Source: Polyodon spathula (lineage: Eukaryota > Chordata > Actinopteri > Acipenseriformes > Polyodontidae). Taken from it: a stretch of DNA of 64,000 nucleotides. Location: assembly GCF_017654505.1 (NCBI RefSeq), contig NC_054547.1, forward strand, positions 27,301,475 to 27,365,474, read 5' to 3'. Each line of letters opens with the position of its first letter. Position 1 is the first letter of the stretch. The notes beneath the pieces were generated by a model. That model did not search any database, was not told the DNA's origin, and saw only the letters and a list, made by a program, of their open reading frames with translations. Positions 42,611 through 54,293 of this stretch are shown here, piece after piece. The translations under genes and the position numbers were made by a program.

Positions 42611-44095
42611 TATATATAGTGAATCACTGTTAAAATTGATGTGGTACCCTCTCAATCCATAACCAGGTATGATATGTCTACAGTAAAACCCTTGCTTACG
42701 TAATGGAGAAAGTAGATTAAAGGTTAGACAAACCAAGAATTACAGGTTATACCTGAACACTACTATTGTTTGTACTGAAAGTAAAATTAAAACTTGGTTA
42801 GTGAATTTTTATTCATTATTATTTTCAAAAGTATCTGCTTTACTTTTGTATTTTAACTTGATCTAACGTGATTCCCACATGCAAACCCCACAGTTTACAA
42901 ACACAGTAGAAAGGTTACGAAAGGCTACGAGGCTCTGTATTGTAAGGAAACCTCTTATATCTTAATTTGTTACTGATTTGATGTGAATTTATCAGGGTGA
43001 AAATTGATGCATATAATTCGTTTTCCTGGTAAATATTGAATGTTTTATTAAGGGGAAGGATGGGAAAGCAGATCACCAGCTGTGACTGCTGAAAAATATC
43101 TGAGTGGTTGTGTAAAGATGGTGAAGTTAACCTGCATCAGCTTTGCTGTATGTTAAAATGTTCATATTGAACTAAAATGGATTCACATACATAACAGAAG
43201 TTTAAAAAAAAACGACCTAAAATATAGCTTTTGTAAATCTCTAGAATTTTTCAATAAAAATCATAAACCGAGAGTAACAGATAATGCCTTAACTATTTCT
43301 TGAACTGTATGGTTAATTTTGAAAGGCAAATGAATGTAGCAATTTAAAATTAGTTTTATAATATTTAAACAATTTAAATTCTCAAAAATTGTACTTTTTG
43401 CATTTTATATTTGATTATTTCCCTCTTGCGAAAACTGTACATATTAGCAACCTTCCTGTCTAAGAGTCTACCATCACAAGCAAATGGTTTCACATTCTGG
43501 AGAAATCTGTGTTCCAGGAAAAAAAAATGAGGGTGAATAAATATTACAAGTTATTTCAAAACTGGTATTGTAGGTTGCAATTAAGACAAAGTAAACATAA
43601 ACTGTAGGTTGTTCCTGGTGTTGGCTTGTCACCGCAATGTTGTTTGTCATCGGCTTTGTTGTAATTCAATCTGTGAAATGGATTTTGTGTCTGAAATGAG
43701 TGCAGGGCTATGACATAGATAGGGGTTTTGTCAACGCATAGTAAGTAAACTTAGGAGCTTGTATAACTTGTATAACTTTTCAAATCCACCACCACATCTA
43801 TTACAACTGTCTCATGCATAAACCATTAGTGTTTGCATTTTCATATTTTCAGTGTTATGGAAATATAATGGCCCTTTTGACCTGTAACCCATATTGACTT
43901 TGGGTCAAGTTATTCAGCCCCCTTAGAAGTTTTTCGAACAATAAACTTCAAAGGCTATCAAGGGGTGCTATATAATCGTAATCCAAGAAATAGTAGACCT
44001 TTAATCTATTGTAGGTTATTACCATTAAACTTGCATGAAAATTATTCCATCCAAACGGTTCGTCCAAACTGTACACAAACTACAACAACTATTAT
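42206..44095. other. Intergenic sequence with (CA)n and (TA)n tracts
   Basis: No gene recognised. (CA)n at 42532-42554 and (TA)n at about 42557-42617 adjoin each other. A 37-bp sequence at 42465-42501 recurs at 45634-45670. Confidence 0.5.
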
Positions 44096-44097
44096 GG

Positions 44098-44128
<31 letters not shown>

Positions 44129-44238
44129 ATATATATATCAATATATAATGATATATATAATGTGTGTATACAAACATGTTGTACCAACACAAATGTGTGT
44201 TTACAATACCTAACATTGTTAGAAGAAATATTGTAAAA

Positions 44239-44299
<61 letters not shown>

Positions 44300-44317
44300 T
44301 TATTATTATTATTATCT
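44096..44317. repeat. Compound (AT)n and (ATT)n microsatellites
   Basis: AT alternation at 44096-44160, then an ATT trinucleotide tract at about 44241-44317 with one interruption. Confidence 0.9.
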
Positions 44318-44696
44318 GAACTGTAATTTTTTTAATTACTGTTTTCTGTGAGAAAATGTATTTCTCATGTGCTTTTCTGTCGTTTTATTTTTTTTTATTT
44401 TTACACAAACATGAGCACAGCTGCTGGTCTCAACAGTTCTGTATTGACCGAGATACACAATTCATCTCAGATTGCTTGCAGTCTCTCCCACAGTATCTCA
44501 TTGCCGTCTTGTTGATTGCTTGCTGTTAGGGCTGTAACAAGCAGACTTCCCTCAGTCTCGTACTCTTACTGACTGTGTGATTTTGCCAGAAGCTTATACA
44601 GGTGGGTAGCCCTGTAAACTGCTTCCCGAGATAACGTGAACCAAGGTCATCAACCCGCTCTGTTCTCAAGTTGAATTCCAGGTATCTTTAATTGTG

Positions 44697-45295
44697 CAGT
44701 TTTTAAGATATCTCAAATTTATTTTAAGAAATCTGTAAATTAATTGGAGATACCTAAAAATTAAATAAATACATCTCAAATTGATTTACAGATATCTTTA
44801 AATACTATGGAAACCATGTGGATTTTACTTGCATGGTACACCAAACTGTAATTTAGAGATTAAAATCTTAAAATGTAATCTTAAAATCTTAAAATTTAAG
44901 ATATATCTAAATCATTTGAAGATATCTTGAAATAACTTCCTGTTCATTTAGAGATATCTCTAAATCATTTATGGTTTAGCGATATCTTTAAATGAACAGG
45001 AAGTTATGTTGAGATATTTTTAAATGATTTAGATATATCTTTAAACGAACAAGAAGTTATTTAGAGATATCTGAAAAGTACTTAAAGATATCTGAAAAAC
45101 ATTTTGAGATATCTTAAAATGATTTAAAGGTACCTGAAAATGCATTTTAGATATATCATGTCAAGCTCCATTTAAAGATGTCTGGAAATCATTTTGAGAT
45201 ATCTAAATGTATTCGAGATATCCTAAAATGATTTCGAGATATCTTCAAATATTTTGAGATATCTATAAATTAATTTGAGATATCTCTAAATGATC
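44697..45295. repeat. Degenerate GATATC-rich palindromic repeat block
   Basis: About 600 bp contain many copies of (a)gatatct separated by about 15-35 bp of 'taaatgattt' or 'gaaaa' type spacers. The core is palindromic. At the centre two arms of about 62 nt (44899-44960 and 44981-45042) are reverse complements with few mismatches, both carrying 'aacttcctgttcattta' or its complement, around a loop of about 20 nt. It looks like a foldback element or decayed satellite. I do not recognise the family. Confidence 0.75.
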
Positions 45296-47210
45296 ATTTG
45301 GCTTGCCATATGTGTCTGCTTCCTAAGCGACCACCCCAGTGCACAAACCAGCAGCAAACTGGTGCCCGAGGCCCCAGCAGCCTCATAGACCAGGAGAGAT
45401 GGCTGCAACTACGGCCAGAGGTGGTTTTCATAACCAGCCCACAGCTGCGTGCCGCTGGATCTTTAACTAGTTACGCCGCCAGCCCTAGGAGCTTGCTGCC
45501 ACAGGCCCATGGCCCCTTTTCATGAGTCACCAGGTGTATTCGCGTCATTTCCCCACACACCTCTAGGTGCTTACTCCTGTTCAGACGGTCTGTTCTCTGC
45601 AATTCAGGCACGGCCCCCATCGCTTTTGGGGCCAGGACCTTGTAGAAAATTTGTACCATCAGGAAATTCGAGGCAATGCGATATTGTCTCTGGAGCAACT
45701 GGTTCACCACAGTGGACCTTCTTTTTAAACTACTGCGTTGACTTTTTTTTTTTCAACATTGACATTATTATTTTTTTCCATTATGCTGTGGCACAAGGAA
45801 ATGATACAAATATGTTGAAGTGTACTTTTGTATTGTGTATGTTGAATGTGGTAGAGCCTTCCTTTGTGTTGGGGCAGCCAGGTGAGACAAATTAAGGAAA
45901 TGAAGGTGAAGCTGAAATTCCTTTGTATTCAGGGGTGGTAGATTATACCGTGTAACAATTTTATTTATTTTATTTTATTTATTTATTTTTTGTTCCTGGG
46001 TAGTAAGTGTTATTTCTTAATTGCTTATGCCTCGAAAGTATAGAAAATGGCTATTATTCCCCACAAACTTTGCCTTTGTGACCAGGACAGTGATATTTCA
46101 AAATATCACTATTTCCAATGGGAAAACGGGCAAATGTGTGTCTTTTTGTTCACATAAAGTCAGAAAAAAACAACATATGTATCCAAATTAACATGTACTT
46201 ATACTAAAGTAATACAAAAATGACTACAAAAGATTTAGAAGTGAGTAGTTTTTCAAGATTTACGATTATACTGTAAATAGATTAGGTTTTATTTAACATC
46301 CTGCTGACTTTTAAAACAGTGTGATTTATAATAAGTAGATTACAATGTAATTTGTCTTGGTTGTCTGGAGAATCAATGACATGTAAAGGCAGATGTACAA
46401 TATTAGAGCAATGGAACTAGAACCACTCAGAATGCAAGCATCACAAAATAATTATGGTTAAGTGTTAAAACAAGTAAAATTACATTTGAAGCTGCTTGCT
46501 CTTTTACAAGCTGCACACATTTATAAAACATTGGTTAAATGCAGGGATTGTGTAGACAGGCATAGGCATAGGCTTTCCTATGCAGCTTTCCTGATTTCTC
46601 CTGCTCCTCAATAGCATTTTGTGTGTGTGATGAGAGACCAGTGGCACAACTAGTCAGATGCCTGCAGTATAGTGGTTTGAACACGTGAATAGCTTTAACA
46701 ACATTGATGATTCATTGCTGAAGATTATGACATCATCATAATCTTTACCCCCTGAATATATATTGTGGGAAAGTGGGGTGTTCTTTACCCCTTCAGGACC
46801 TTTCACACTGTCTTCTTGTAAAGGGTACAGCAATCAAAACAGAGGGTGTAAAGCAGGCTAGTGCTGTATATTTATTTATTTACAAAAGAAAATAAGCAAA
46901 ACAAAATGAAGTTTCACTTTCGAACCCTTAATTAAACTTTATCAAGTTCTAGCTAAATATAGGACACATAATTCGTTTACCGACAACATACAAGTAGTAC
47001 ACAGTACCTGTTCCTTTTCAGGTTTGTCCCGTCAACTGCTATTTGTCTACTAGTTTCTCGCATTTATTTATTCTATAATTATCATCAGGTGTTGATTTTC
47101 AAACATGATAATTGAAAATAATTGGCAAAAAATGGGTTTCATACGAAATATGTTTATTTTGTCAAAGTATGAAATTAGTTTTTTGCATGTTATCTTTTAT
47201 TTTATGCATG
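45296..47210. other. Intergenic sequence, no gene recognised
   Basis: The GC-richer segment at 45296-45720 has an open + frame of 75 codons without family resemblance. (TTTA)n-like sequence is at about 45960-45990. A stretch starting 'tgtgggaaagtggggtg' at about 46764 is weakly LTR-like, but I could not find paired ends. Confidence 0.45.
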
Positions 47211-47973
47211 TGTGGCAAAGTGGTTAATAGAGTGCAGGTGATCAAAGAACAGCCAGACAAATGTAATCCAGGTGCAAAGGTTTTGTTTTATTTTATTCCT
47301 TATGTCCAGTTCCTGACAGCGAAACAAACAGTAAATAATGATGTTGGTAAGAAATACAGCAGCGTTTATTATTTATATTTATAACCCTAGGGCTGGTCCT
47401 GAAATAATAGTCCTGTTATTGTATCCCCACATTAAACACAAAACACATACACAAGTCAGTTTAGTGCGTGAATTAGTGATTGCGGTACAATATAGTTTAC
47501 AGTGATACAAGTGAAAGTGCTGATCCGGCTTTGTGTTGGCCCAAGACGACAGCTCCGGATATGTGTTAGCCGTCTGGTGAGTTATAAACACAGACAATTT
47601 CTAACAGACATAAACAAATAAAACACTCATGAATATTCTTAAAACACAGTGCTTACAGCGTCTCTTATGGTCCTTCAGGTTCAAGTTCACAAACCAAATG
47701 AACTTGAAACTCTCCGCCCCCCCTTATATGCTGTCACACATGACCCCCTGGTAAACGAATGCAGCTGCCTTTACAATCTGAAGCTGCTACATTGTTTCCC
47801 TTCCAGGTCGATACGTTCTTGCAACAAAGTCTCGCTTCTTTCCAGACTGACTGACTCCCCAACCCGGGGAAAGAACTGTCAGGCCAGACGGTCAAAACAA
47901 CTCTGTCCTCGCTTAGTACCCTCACAGGTCGGGAGGGAGATTTACAACCAAGGTTAATTGTATTTCTGTCACA
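47211..47973 (-). repeat. 3' LTR of the second Gmr1-like element
   Basis: The ends match those of the 739-bp LTRs (start TGTGGCAAAGTGGT, junction CACA|tatccca), while the interior has diverged strongly. No second LTR is present. Confidence 0.85.
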
Positions 47974-49300
47974 TATCCCACCACTCAGAGTGGAGCTGAA
48001 GGAACACTCAGCTGAATCTATCTTTCCCTTTACTTCCCCCTCCCAGGAAAAATAATTTTATTTTGGTGGTCTTTCCCAACACGATGTACCATGTGGTACA
48101 TGAAGGGTTGCAATGCCAGATACCATCAAGTTATCCGGGCATTGCTGTCCATTGTGTTTAACCACTTGAGTGGGACGTGGTCTGTGACAAGATCAAATGA
48201 ATGCCCCAGCAGGTAGTATCATAAAGAGCGAGTAGCCCATTTGATGGCCAAACACTCCTTTTCGATTAAGGAGTAGTTGCACTCCCGAGGTAGCATCTTT
48301 TTGCTGAGATACAGTATCGGGTGTTCTACTCCATCTATCTTTTGGGACAAGACTGCACCCAAATCCACGTCCAGTGCATCGGTGTGGAGGATGAATCTCT
48401 TAGAGAAATCCGGTGTGATAAGAGTAGGGGCCAGGTAAAGTTTACGCTTAATAGTATCAAATGCCCCCTCACACTCAGCTGACCATTCAATCAAATTTGG
48501 GCACTCGTTTTGGTGAGTTCGACTAAAATAAAAAATCCAAAATATCGAGTCTCTGTTTTGGCAGACGCACATTTTTTTAAGTTGGCTGTTAGCCGGACTG
48601 CCCTTAGAAACTGAAGGACAGCTGTAATCCTAGCCAAATGCTCTCGCCAGGTGGCGCTGTAAATCACCACATGATCAATATATGCTGCATCATATTCATG
48701 ATGTGGGCGTAAAACCTGGTCAATCAGACTCTGAAAAGCAGCGGACGCACCATGTAGCCCAAATGGCATGGTTTTGAAAATGGAGCTTTCTGTCTAGAAC
48801 TGTGGGTTAAGGGGTTCCCAGTCGGTCTAAAAGTTTGTTGACCCGAGGCATAGGGTACGCATCGAACTTGGCAATAGCGTTTACCTTTCGGAAGTCTATA
48901 CAGAAGCGATTGGTGCCGTCTTTCTTGGCCACTATGAAAATTAGACTGCATCACTCGCTCCTGGAAGGTTCAATCACCCCAAGCTTGAGCACGTCCCATA
49001 CCTCTTTCTGAACGTCACTTCGTCGACTTTCTGGGATCCAGTAAGGTCTCTTTCATACGTGACCCCTGGTGGAGAGATAATGTCATATTCAACCAAGTTA
49101 GTTCTGCTGGGCAAGTCAGAAAAAAAAACATTGCTGAACTCCTCAATAAGCGTACACAGCTCCCTCTGCTGATCTGGATCCAATTGTTCCCCCATCAAAA
49201 TGATTTTAGTGCTGGGGGTCTCTGGACAGGGGCCTAAATCATCCTATATGTTGCTTGGATCTATAAATAAGGCCTCCCTTGCCTGCCCGGGCTTTAATAC
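47974..49300 (-). pseudogene. Decayed RT and RNase H of the second Gmr1-like element
   Basis: Recognisable pieces are the RT leader DPDQQRELCTLIEEFSNVF, the palm MPFGLHGASAAFQSLIDQVL, the active site as YIDHVV (second catalytic Asp replaced by His), and the RNase H pieces HTDALDVDLGAVLSQ and EKECLAIKWA. They lie in several frames, with deletions of part of the RT and of the thumb. Confidence 0.85.
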
Positions 49301-49325
49301 ATTTACATGATATCCATCCATTGCT

Positions 49326-49328
<3 letters not shown>

Positions 49329-49403
<75 letters not shown>
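49329..49403. repeat. (TA)n microsatellite
   Basis: 75 bp of AT alternation between the truncated retrotransposon and a Tc1-like element. Confidence 0.95.
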
Positions 49404-49408
<5 letters not shown>

Positions 49409-49412
49409 CATA

Positions 49413-50951
49413 CAGTACTGTGCAAAAGTTTTAGGCAGGTGTGAAAAAATGTTGAAAAGTAAGAATGCTTTCAAAAATAGACATGTTAATAGTTTGCAAA
49501 GTGAGTGAAAAGAAGAAAAACCTACATCAAATCAATATTTGGTGTGACCACCCTTTGCCTTCAAAACAGCATCAATTCTTCTAGGTACACTTGCACACAA
49601 TTTTTGAAGGAACTCGGCAGGTAGGTTGACCCAAACATCTTGAAGAACTAACCACAGCTCTTCTGTGGATTTAGGCAGCCTCAGTTGCTTCTATATCTTC
49701 ATGTAATCCTAGGCAGACTCGATGATGTTGAGATAAGGGCTCTGTGGGGGCCATACCATCACTTCCAGGACTCCTTGTTCTTCTTTACGCTGAAGATAGT
49801 TCTTAATCACTTTTGCTGTATGTTTGGGGTCGTTGTCATGCTGCAGAATAAATTTGGGGCCAATTAGATGCCTCACTGATGGTATTACATGATGGATAAG
49901 TATCTGCCTGTACTTCTCAGCATTGAGGAGACCATTAATTCTGACCAAATCCCCAACTCCATTTGCAGAAATGCAGCCCTAAACTTGCAAGGAGCCTCCA
50001 CCATGCTTCACTGTTGCCTGCAGACACTCATTCGTGTACCGCTCTCCAGCCCTTTGGCGAACAAACTGCCTTCTGCTACAGCCAAATATTTCAAATTTTG
50101 ACTTATCAGTCCATAGCACCTGCTGCCATTTTTCGGCACCCTGGTTCCTGTGTTTTCGTGCATAGTTGAGTCGCTTGGCCTTGTTTCCACATCGGAGGTA
50201 TGGCTTTTTGGCCTCAAGTCTTCCATGAAGGCCACTTCTGACCGGACTTCTCCAGACAGTAGATGGTTGTACCAGGATCCAACTGTTTTCTGACACTTCT
50301 GAGCTGATGGCACTGCTGGACATCTTCCGATTGCAAAGGGAAGTAAGCATGATGTGTTTTTCATCTGCTACAGTAAGTTTCCTTGGCCGACCACTGCGTC
50401 TACGGTCCTCAACGTTGCTCGTTTCTTTGTGCTTCTTCAAAAGAGCTTGGACAGCACATCTGGAAACCACTGTCTGCCTTGAAATTTCTGCCTGGGAGAG
50501 ACCTTGCTGATGCAGTATAACTACCTTGTGTCTTGTTGCTGTGCTCAGTCTTGTCATGGTGTATGACTTTTGACAGTAAACTGAGTTTGGCTGTTCCTCA
50601 CCCAATTTTATTCCTTTACACAGCTGTTTCTGTTTCAGTTAATAATTGTGTTTCAACCTACATATTGAATTGATGATCATTAGCACCTGTTTGGTATAAT
50701 TGTTTAATCCTACACCTGACTATGTGCCTACAGAATCCCTGGCTTTGTGCAAGTGTACCTAGAAGAATTGATGCTGTTTTGAAGGCAAAGGGTGGTCACA
50801 CCAAATATTGATTTGATGTAGATTTTTCTTCTGTTCACTCACTTTGCATTTTGTTAATTGATAAATATAATCTATTAACATGTCTGTTTTTGAAAGCATT
50901 CTTACTTAACAGCATTTTTTCACACCTGCCTAAAACTTTTGCACAGTACTG
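49413..50951 (-). mobile_element. Tc1-like DNA transposon with ~80-bp terminal inverted repeats
   Basis: 1539 bp between TA dinucleotides (49411-49412 and 50952-50953). The ends are cagtactgtgcaaaagtttt...aaaacttttgcacagtactg, and the inverted match continues for about 80 bp. It appears to have inserted next to or within a (TA)n tract. The transposase is on the minus strand. Confidence 0.95.
49640..50568 (-). pseudogene. Tc1-like transposase, inactivated by nonsense mutations
   Basis: A long frame begins near MTRLSTATRHKVV and carries a paired-like HTH (LSQAEISRQTVVSRCAVQAL), the GRPRKL linker, LWTDKSKFEIFG (first Asp) and VKHGGG. After an in-frame stop near 49977 it continues with GDLVRINGLLNAEKY, LQHDNDPKHTAK (second Asp) and WPPQSPYLNIIE (Glu). 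A further stop follows at about 49708. Both stops are at positions normally Trp, consistent with G-to-A changes. Of the three Tc1-like copies this one has the most continuous transposase. Confidence 0.92.
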
Positions 50952-51001
50952 TATATAATGGATATTATTTACACCGTGGCTTGTGCTACAAAAAAGTTGT
51001 A

Positions 51002-53050
51002 CAGTGCAGTCTGTTTATAAGAATCACATCTGAAGTAACTTACAAAAAATGATAGTGATTAAGTAGATTCAAGAAAATGCACAGAGTCCTTTTCTTCAAT
51101 CAGTTGCCAGGTTTATTGAAATATGCAGGGAGTCTGGTCCCAGGTACAGGACAAACAGAATACTCATCATTACAATGTTTGCATGACATTAAATACCCTT
51201 CTGTATAGATGGTCCACCTTCTCTTTCTCTGACACTTAACCAATGGTCAAGGTAATTTAATTTATTGTGTGAGTGTGTGTGTGTGTGTCTGTGTAGTCTA
51301 GTGTGACAACCTCTGAACTCAGTGCATTCTTCACACTCCTGGAGACAAAAGGTCCATACATCTGCCTTTTGTTATCTTCTTGCGACCCCCTTTGATCCTA
51401 GTGGCATTATTTCTTTCGATCTCTCTGAAGCCTTTAGAGCCTGTCCCCTTCTAGTCCACAGCACTGTTATCTCGTTAGCTTGCAGTCAATGTTGGGCAAG
51501 AGCTTGTAGATGCAACATCTCTATCAGTGGTTAGCAGTACATGCAATTTGAACCAAACACACAGTCTGCTATCTGCAATATTAGTCTCTTTTCAGAAAAG
51601 AACACCAGTATAGCTCTGCCAGTCCACATGCGTAGCAAACTCCTAATCAATTCTCGATCCATGTTTTCCAACAACATCCATCCCGGGTGTTTTGATTCTT
51701 ATAAGCGGATGATTCTTAAAAGCGGACTGTCATGAATCATGAGAATGTCACTGTGATGCAAAATCAAACTTAATATGAGAATGATAAGAGCTTGTTCACT
51801 GGCTGCAGTATAATGGGTTGACCACAAGATGTCACAAGTTCCCGTATGTATGCACGCCCATGAAATATCCACAGCTGCTTTATTTAATGAATTATGGATA
51901 ATAGTCAATTGATTAACCGCTTGTTAAAGTTAATGACACCTCGATAGAAATGACTTAGCCGATAGCTTTGTGATGAGGATATAGAGGCGTAAGGAAGCAG
52001 AAGTAACAAAAAGAAACCAGAATTCGAGTAAGAGATCTAGTATGTGTTCCACACAAAGTATTGTTAGTTAGTGCGCCAGCTGAGAGCTAGGTTTATTTTT
52101 TTTGGTTTTATTAGCGGTTGTTTCAGCACCACAGTGTGTAAAAAATAAAACCAACACCGGTGTAAAACTGTAAATCAAGATTTCAGCCTGATTATTTACA
52201 CTGTCCTCCACCACTCTGTCACATTACAGTTAGCAAAAGCGTGCCATCAGCAGTTTAAATACAGTATACAATGGTGTTCAATAACTGAGGACAATACGTC
52301 AAAACAAGTCCTCGTGGGTAATCAGCTTGTTATATGATCACTATTATGTTTACTCAAGGCTGCAGAATCCTGTTTTACTACAGTATACTTGAGAAGTGAT
52401 CATCTCGTGAGGGTGCCTAGTTTAACTGCAATGTAGTGTTAGGTGTAATGGCGTTTGAATTAAAATGACATCATAGTACAATATTTTACTGTCAGAACTA
52501 CCACTGCATTTAAACATCTATGGCTTACTTATTTTCTGTTGTGAGGCAAATCTCAGTTTTTCATTAAACAGAGATGCAAAGCGCTGCAATCCCCTCCCCT
52601 CCTCCTCCCTGCACCGCGCACCTCACACAATAACACTGCTGTACTCAGTATAAAGTCAATTAACGTGTATTCACTTTATTGAAACACATTTTCACCAACA
52701 GAGAACACAAAAAACATACCTGCACAATGCAGTGGCGCAGTCACCGTTTTTCACAAACCGTGCAGTGTTTCTAGCATCATTGCACTATACACGCTGCGTA
52801 CATGCCTAATCATGCAAGATGTGATCAAATTCAAAAAAAGCTTTTATTGGCTGTACACGTCATTGCACTTGGTCAGGGAACGTATTACATGTAGTCAATT
52901 TGCCCCAAAATTATTCTAATAATCAGATTGCTTGATTCTTACAAGTGGATTATTTTACTTTGGTTGGTATAGGAATGATTTGGTCCTAGTGGTTTTGATC
53001 ACTGTATGTGGTTGATTCATATCAGTGATTCTTATGAACAGACTGCACTG
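51002..53050. mobile_element. DNA transposon with 26-bp terminal inverted repeats and TA duplication (pogo/Tigger-like?)
   Basis: The left end CAGTGCAGTCTGTTTATAAG (51002) and the reverse complement of the right end, CAGTGCAGTCTGTTCATAAG (53050), differ at one position over 26 bp. TA flanks both ends (51000-51001 and 53051-53052). Internal variants of 'gattcttataagcgga' occur near 51694-51731 and 52933. No transposase is recognised, so it is non-autonomous or contains other insertions. Assignment to the pogo/Tigger group rests on TA targets and the CAGT-type ends only. Confidence 0.75.
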
Positions 53051-53347
53051 TATTGCACTTTTATTTTAAGTTATACTATGCTGTATATTCACTGTATTTA
53101 CTAAATCAGTTTGCTTATTTTGCTCAGTAGTAAAGCCTTGTGTCTATTAACTATACATAAAACTATAATAAACTTTAAATATGTGTGGTTCATAACAAGG
53201 CTTGACTCCCTTTTTGAAACCCATAATCTATGATGAGAATGCATTCTATTACAGGTATCTTTTAGGAATGAAAAAGGTAAAAGAGCCGCACACTAAACTG
53301 GACAGTCTTGTTTTAGGGATCAAGACCCCGCCTTCTCATTTAACTCT

Positions 53348-53353
53348 TATAAA
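53348..53353 (+). promoter_or_regulatory. TATA-like box of the mucin-like gene
   Basis: TATAAA within 'cttataaaaaactgcag'. It lies about 120 nt upstream of the signal-peptide ATG, predicting transcription start near 53377-53380 and a 5' UTR of about 90 nt. No other core elements were identified. Confidence 0.4.
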
Positions 53354-53469
53354 AAACTGCAGAAGAATCAGATGCACCTGTCTCTCAGATGAAAGCACAA
53401 AGCAGAAAACTCTCTCATTATTAAGTTTGAAAGTCATTGAACAAATGTGTTAAATAAAACCATTGGAAA

Positions 53470-53521
53470 ATGAATAAACAGAAAATTATTTTATGGATCT
53501 ACATGTTATTAGCCATGCAAG
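53470..53521 (+). CDS. Signal-peptide exon of the mucin-like gene
   Basis: ATG 53470 (context gaaaATGa) encodes MNKQKIILWIYMLLAMQ followed by a G and the donor 'g|gtaaga' at 53522. The basic start and hydrophobic core fit a signal peptide; cleavage would fall near the exon end. The phase-1 end is typical for signal-peptide exons and matches the phase of the downstream repeat exons. The link is inferred, since no transcript is available. Confidence 0.55.
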
Positions 53522-54226
53522 GTAAGAATGATCTTATTTTCAAATTGTTCTGTTTAAAGTTTTGCTACCTGTCTCATAATTATGTACCGAAGCATTACCA
53601 CTATATAAACTGTACTGTCTCCATTATATAGCTTAATCAATAGTTTTTTTTTTTTTTTATTACATAAGAATAAAATATATAACAAATGGCAGGAATTACT
53701 TTACACTGTAATTCTGATTTGGCACTGAAGGAAAAAATCTGATAGCTTTTTTGTATTATTATGTCTGCATCAGATATCAACATTATTCTAGAAACACTAA
53801 AAACAACTTAATGTTCATTATATTAAACTTAATAAATTAGATACATGTATTGATAACTGTTTTGACTAGCCTTTTTCAATGTAGAGTAGGTGAACATGGA
53901 AAACATTGAAAAAGAATTCTAGTCAAAACTTGAATTTGATTCTTTTAATATTTCTAAATGCAGTATTATTAATGATCAAAGGCATTATAATACATAGCGC
54001 TCAATCAGACTTAGTTTAAAACTACAGTGTAAGTCTAAAAAAAAGTCAGCTAGTGATCTATTTAGTGGACTCAGTTTCTCAGTTTGACATTACAATGCAA
54101 AGCCTGCCATCTGCTTGAGTTACAGTATATTGATGTTATGCTCTATAAATAAATTTTAAAATCAAATTTTCTATGCTTTTTATAATATGTATATTACTAG
54201 GGCTTTGTTTTTCATACTGAAAGCTA

Positions 54227-54293
<67 letters not shown>

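Larger units (their letters stand above)
47211..49318 (-). mobile_element. Second Gmr1-like retrotransposon, 5'-truncated
   Basis: One LTR (47211-47973, 763 bp, TGTGGCAAAG...CACA) is followed, in minus orientation upstream of it, by RNase H and reverse transcriptase remnants. These are collinear with the element at 6527-12365. Similarity ends at about 49305-49318, just before a (TA)n tract. The integrase, protease, gag and 5' LTR are missing. It is more decayed than the first element. Confidence 0.88.

Noticed and set aside
44241..44317. Regularly spaced repeats that might suggest an array such as CRISPR
   Set aside because: Simple trinucleotide microsatellite in a vertebrate genome; no spacers.
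45298..45525. Open + frame of 75 codons in a GC-richer island
   Set aside because: No recognisable motif, no splice context, and it adjoins the GATATC repeat block. Not supported as a gene.
46764..47104. Possible LTR starting tgtgggaaagtggggtg
   Set aside because: The start resembles the other LTRs, but no matching TG...CA end with a target duplication could be found.
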